Shown here in pieces: positions 62,209 to 64,000 of a stretch of 64,000 nt of DNA (position 1 is its first letter; the number at the start of each line of letters is the position of its first letter). A model generated the notes under the pieces. It searched no databases and was not told where the DNA came from. It worked only from the letters and a program-made list of their open reading frames with translations. The position numbers were made by a program, and so were the translations under genes. The stretch is from Auanema rhodensis (taxonomy: Eukaryota > Nematoda > Chromadorea > Rhabditida > Rhabditidae). Location of the stretch: contig OZ059899.1 of assembly GCA_964057225.1 (NCBI GenBank), positions 19,600,501 to 19,664,500 on the forward strand, read 5' to 3'.

Positions 62209-64000
62209 TTGAAAAATGATGCATTAGTGTATGTTGAGTTTCCATGTACACTCAACATTGCTTCCAAAAACATTTTGACAAAAATTTTTCCGAAAAATTT
62301 CGAAAAAATTTCGCAAAAAGTAGATGTTTTTAGATTCCTTTTTTCAAGGCAAAGACGATGGACAATGTTATTCAACGAAAAAATTATTTCTGCAGGGTGA
62401 AAATCGAGGATATAAGTGTGAACTTATATCAGTTGATATCTCGGTGCATTTTTAAGCTAGCGCAAATCTGATAACACAGATCGACGCAGCTTAACAATCC
62501 GCATCGAATGCACTATACTACATTGAAAAACGCATAATACAAAAATTAGTTATGATCGTTTGAAAAAAGATGCATTAGTGTATGTTGAGTTTCCATGTAC
62601 ACTCAACATTGCTTCCAAAAACATTTTGACAAAAATTTTTCCGAAAAATTTTGAAATAATTTCGCAAAAAGTAGATGTTTTTAGATTCCTTTTTTCAAGG
62701 CAAAGACGATGGACATTGTTATTCAACGAAAAAATTGATTCTGCAGAGTGAAAATCGAGGATATAAGTGTGAACTTATATCAGTTGATATCTCGGTGCAT
62801 TTTTAAGCTAGCGCAAATCTGATAACACAGATCGACGCAGCTTGAAAATCCGCATCGAATGCACTATACAACATTGAGAAACGCTTAATACAAAAATTAG
62901 TTATGATCGTTTGAAAAATGATGCATTAGTGTATGTTGAGTTTCCATGTACACTCAACATTGCTTCCAAAAACATTTTGACAAAAATTTTTCCGAAAAAT
63001 TTCAAAATAATTTCGCGAAAAGTAGATGTTTTTAGATTCCTTTTTTCAAGGCAAAGACGATGGACAATGTTATTCAACGAAAAAATTATTTCTGCAGGGT
63101 GAAAATCGAGGATATAAGTGTGAACTTATATCAGTTGAAATCTCGGTGCATTTTTAAGCTAGCGCAAATCTGATAATACAGATCGACGCAGCTTAAAAAT
63201 CCGCATCGAATGCACTATACTGCATTGAGAAACGTTTAATACAAAAGTTAGTTATGATCGTTTGAAAAATGATGCATTAGTGTATGTTGAGTTTCCATGT
63301 ACACTCAACATTGCTTCCAAAAACATTTTGACAAAAATTTTTCCGAAAAATTTCGAGAAAATTTCGCGAAAAGTAGATGTTTTTAGATTCCTTTTTCCAA
63401 GGCAAAGACGATGGACAATGTTATTCAACGAAAAAATTAATTCTCCAGGGTGAAAATCGAGGATATAAGTGTGAACTTATATCAGTTGATATCTCGGTGC
63501 ATTTTTAAGCTAGCGCAAATCTGATAACACAGATCGACGCAGCTTAAAAATCCGCATCGAATGCACTATACAACATTGAGAAACGCTTAATACAAAAATT
63601 AGTTATGATCGTTTGAAAAATGATGCATTAGTGTATGTTGAGTTTCCATGTACACTCAACATTGCTTCCAAAAACATTTTGACAAAAATTTTTCCGAAAA
63701 ATTTCGAGAAAATTTCGCGAAAAGTAGATGTTTTTAGATTCCTTTCTTCCAAGGCAAAGACGATGGACAATGTTATTCAACGAAAAAATTAATTCTCCAG
63801 GGTGAAAATCGAGGATATAAGTGTGAACTTATATCAGTTGATATCTCGGTGCATTTTTAAGCTAGCGCAAATCTGATAACACAGATCGACGCAGCTTAAA
63901 AATCCGCATCGAATGCACTATACAACATTGAGAAACGCTTGATACAAAAATTAGTTATGATCGTTTGAAAAATGATGCATTAGTGTATGTTGAGTTTCCA

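Larger units (their letters stand above)
45019..64000 (-). repeat. Satellite B array, inverted orientation, about 54 copies
   Basis: GGGTGAAAATCGAGGATATAAG recurs at about 351-bp spacing on the plus strand, the reverse complement of the left array. This array is a separate sub-lineage. It carries CCGAAAAATTTC or TTCGAAAAATTTC and usually TTTCGCGAAAAG, where the left array mostly has CCTAAAAATTTC and TTTCACAAAAAG. It also has units with CTGCAGGG, CTCCAGGG or CTTCAGGG. One-base insertions (TTTCTTCCAAGG near 56720, 57773, 59530, 60586, 61638 and 63745; TGTGTATTC near 55340 and 58502) and one-base deletions (TTTTTTTGAGG near 45140 and 47590) shift the register slightly. The array runs off the window end. 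Confidence 0.98.

Noticed and set aside
8691-63453. About 80 open frames of 62-89 codons in the B arrays, on both strands.
   Set aside because: They are copies of one or two frames of the 351-bp monomer. The main frame begins with TTG (for example at 45355), with no usable ATG until near its end. About half the left copies carry a stop from CGA to TGA, and one-base indels break others. There is no promoter, no unique context, and they change freely between units.
1-64000. CRISPR array, because of the regular repeats.
   Set aside because: The repeats are head-to-tail 176-351 bp monomers without unique spacers, which is tandem satellite structure.

Overview
This window is satellite DNA from end to end. 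I found no gene, RNA gene or transposon. Three satellite families make up all 64 kb: A (176-bp monomer), B (351-bp monomer) and C (182-bp monomer). All are AT-rich. Monomers this long, in arrays this long and homogeneous, point to eukaryotic constitutive heterochromatin such as pericentromere, centromere or a heterochromatic arm. The sequence does not identify the species. An invertebrate would be my guess, but nothing here proves it.

Layout: (1) 1-8722 is family A, about 49.6 monomers in perfect 176-bp register with no net indel. (2) 8723-8727 is a short filler at a sharp A/B junction inside an A monomer. (3) 8728-27798 is family B in the orientation I call B-forward, about 54.3 monomers. 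(4) 27799-44337 is family C, forward, about 91 monomers, homogeneous until about 42.1 kb and then increasingly diverged. (5) 44338-44367 is about 30 bp of spacer at an inversion point. (6) 44368-45018 is family C inverted, about 3.6 monomers. (7) 45019-64000 is family B inverted, about 54 monomers of a recognisably different sub-lineage. The overall plan is therefore A> B> C> | <C <B, a mirror-like nesting with its centre near 44.35 kb. The arms are unequal and the B/C breakpoints differ.

Each family has its own layer of recent amplification, visible as higher-order repeats. A has a 9-mer of 1584 bp. Left B has a 6-mer of 2106 bp. C has offsets of 2184 bp (12 monomers) and 5278 bp (29 monomers). 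Right B has a 7-mer of 2456 bp, a 4-mer of 1404 bp, a 3-mer of 1054 bp and an 8-mer offset of 2811 bp. The monomers are rich in short dyads. A has three palindromes per unit. B has three hairpin-capable dyads, one an imperfect stem of 49 bp. C has a 12-bp palindrome, and one C subtype has a 7-bp stem that lies exactly at the inversion point.

No genes act together here. Any function would be structural (nucleosome phasing, kinetochore or heterochromatin protein binding) or through satellite transcripts. The many 62-63 codon open frames are copies of one frame in the B monomer. They open with TTG rather than ATG, and about half the left-array copies are broken by stop codons, so I do not annotate them as genes.
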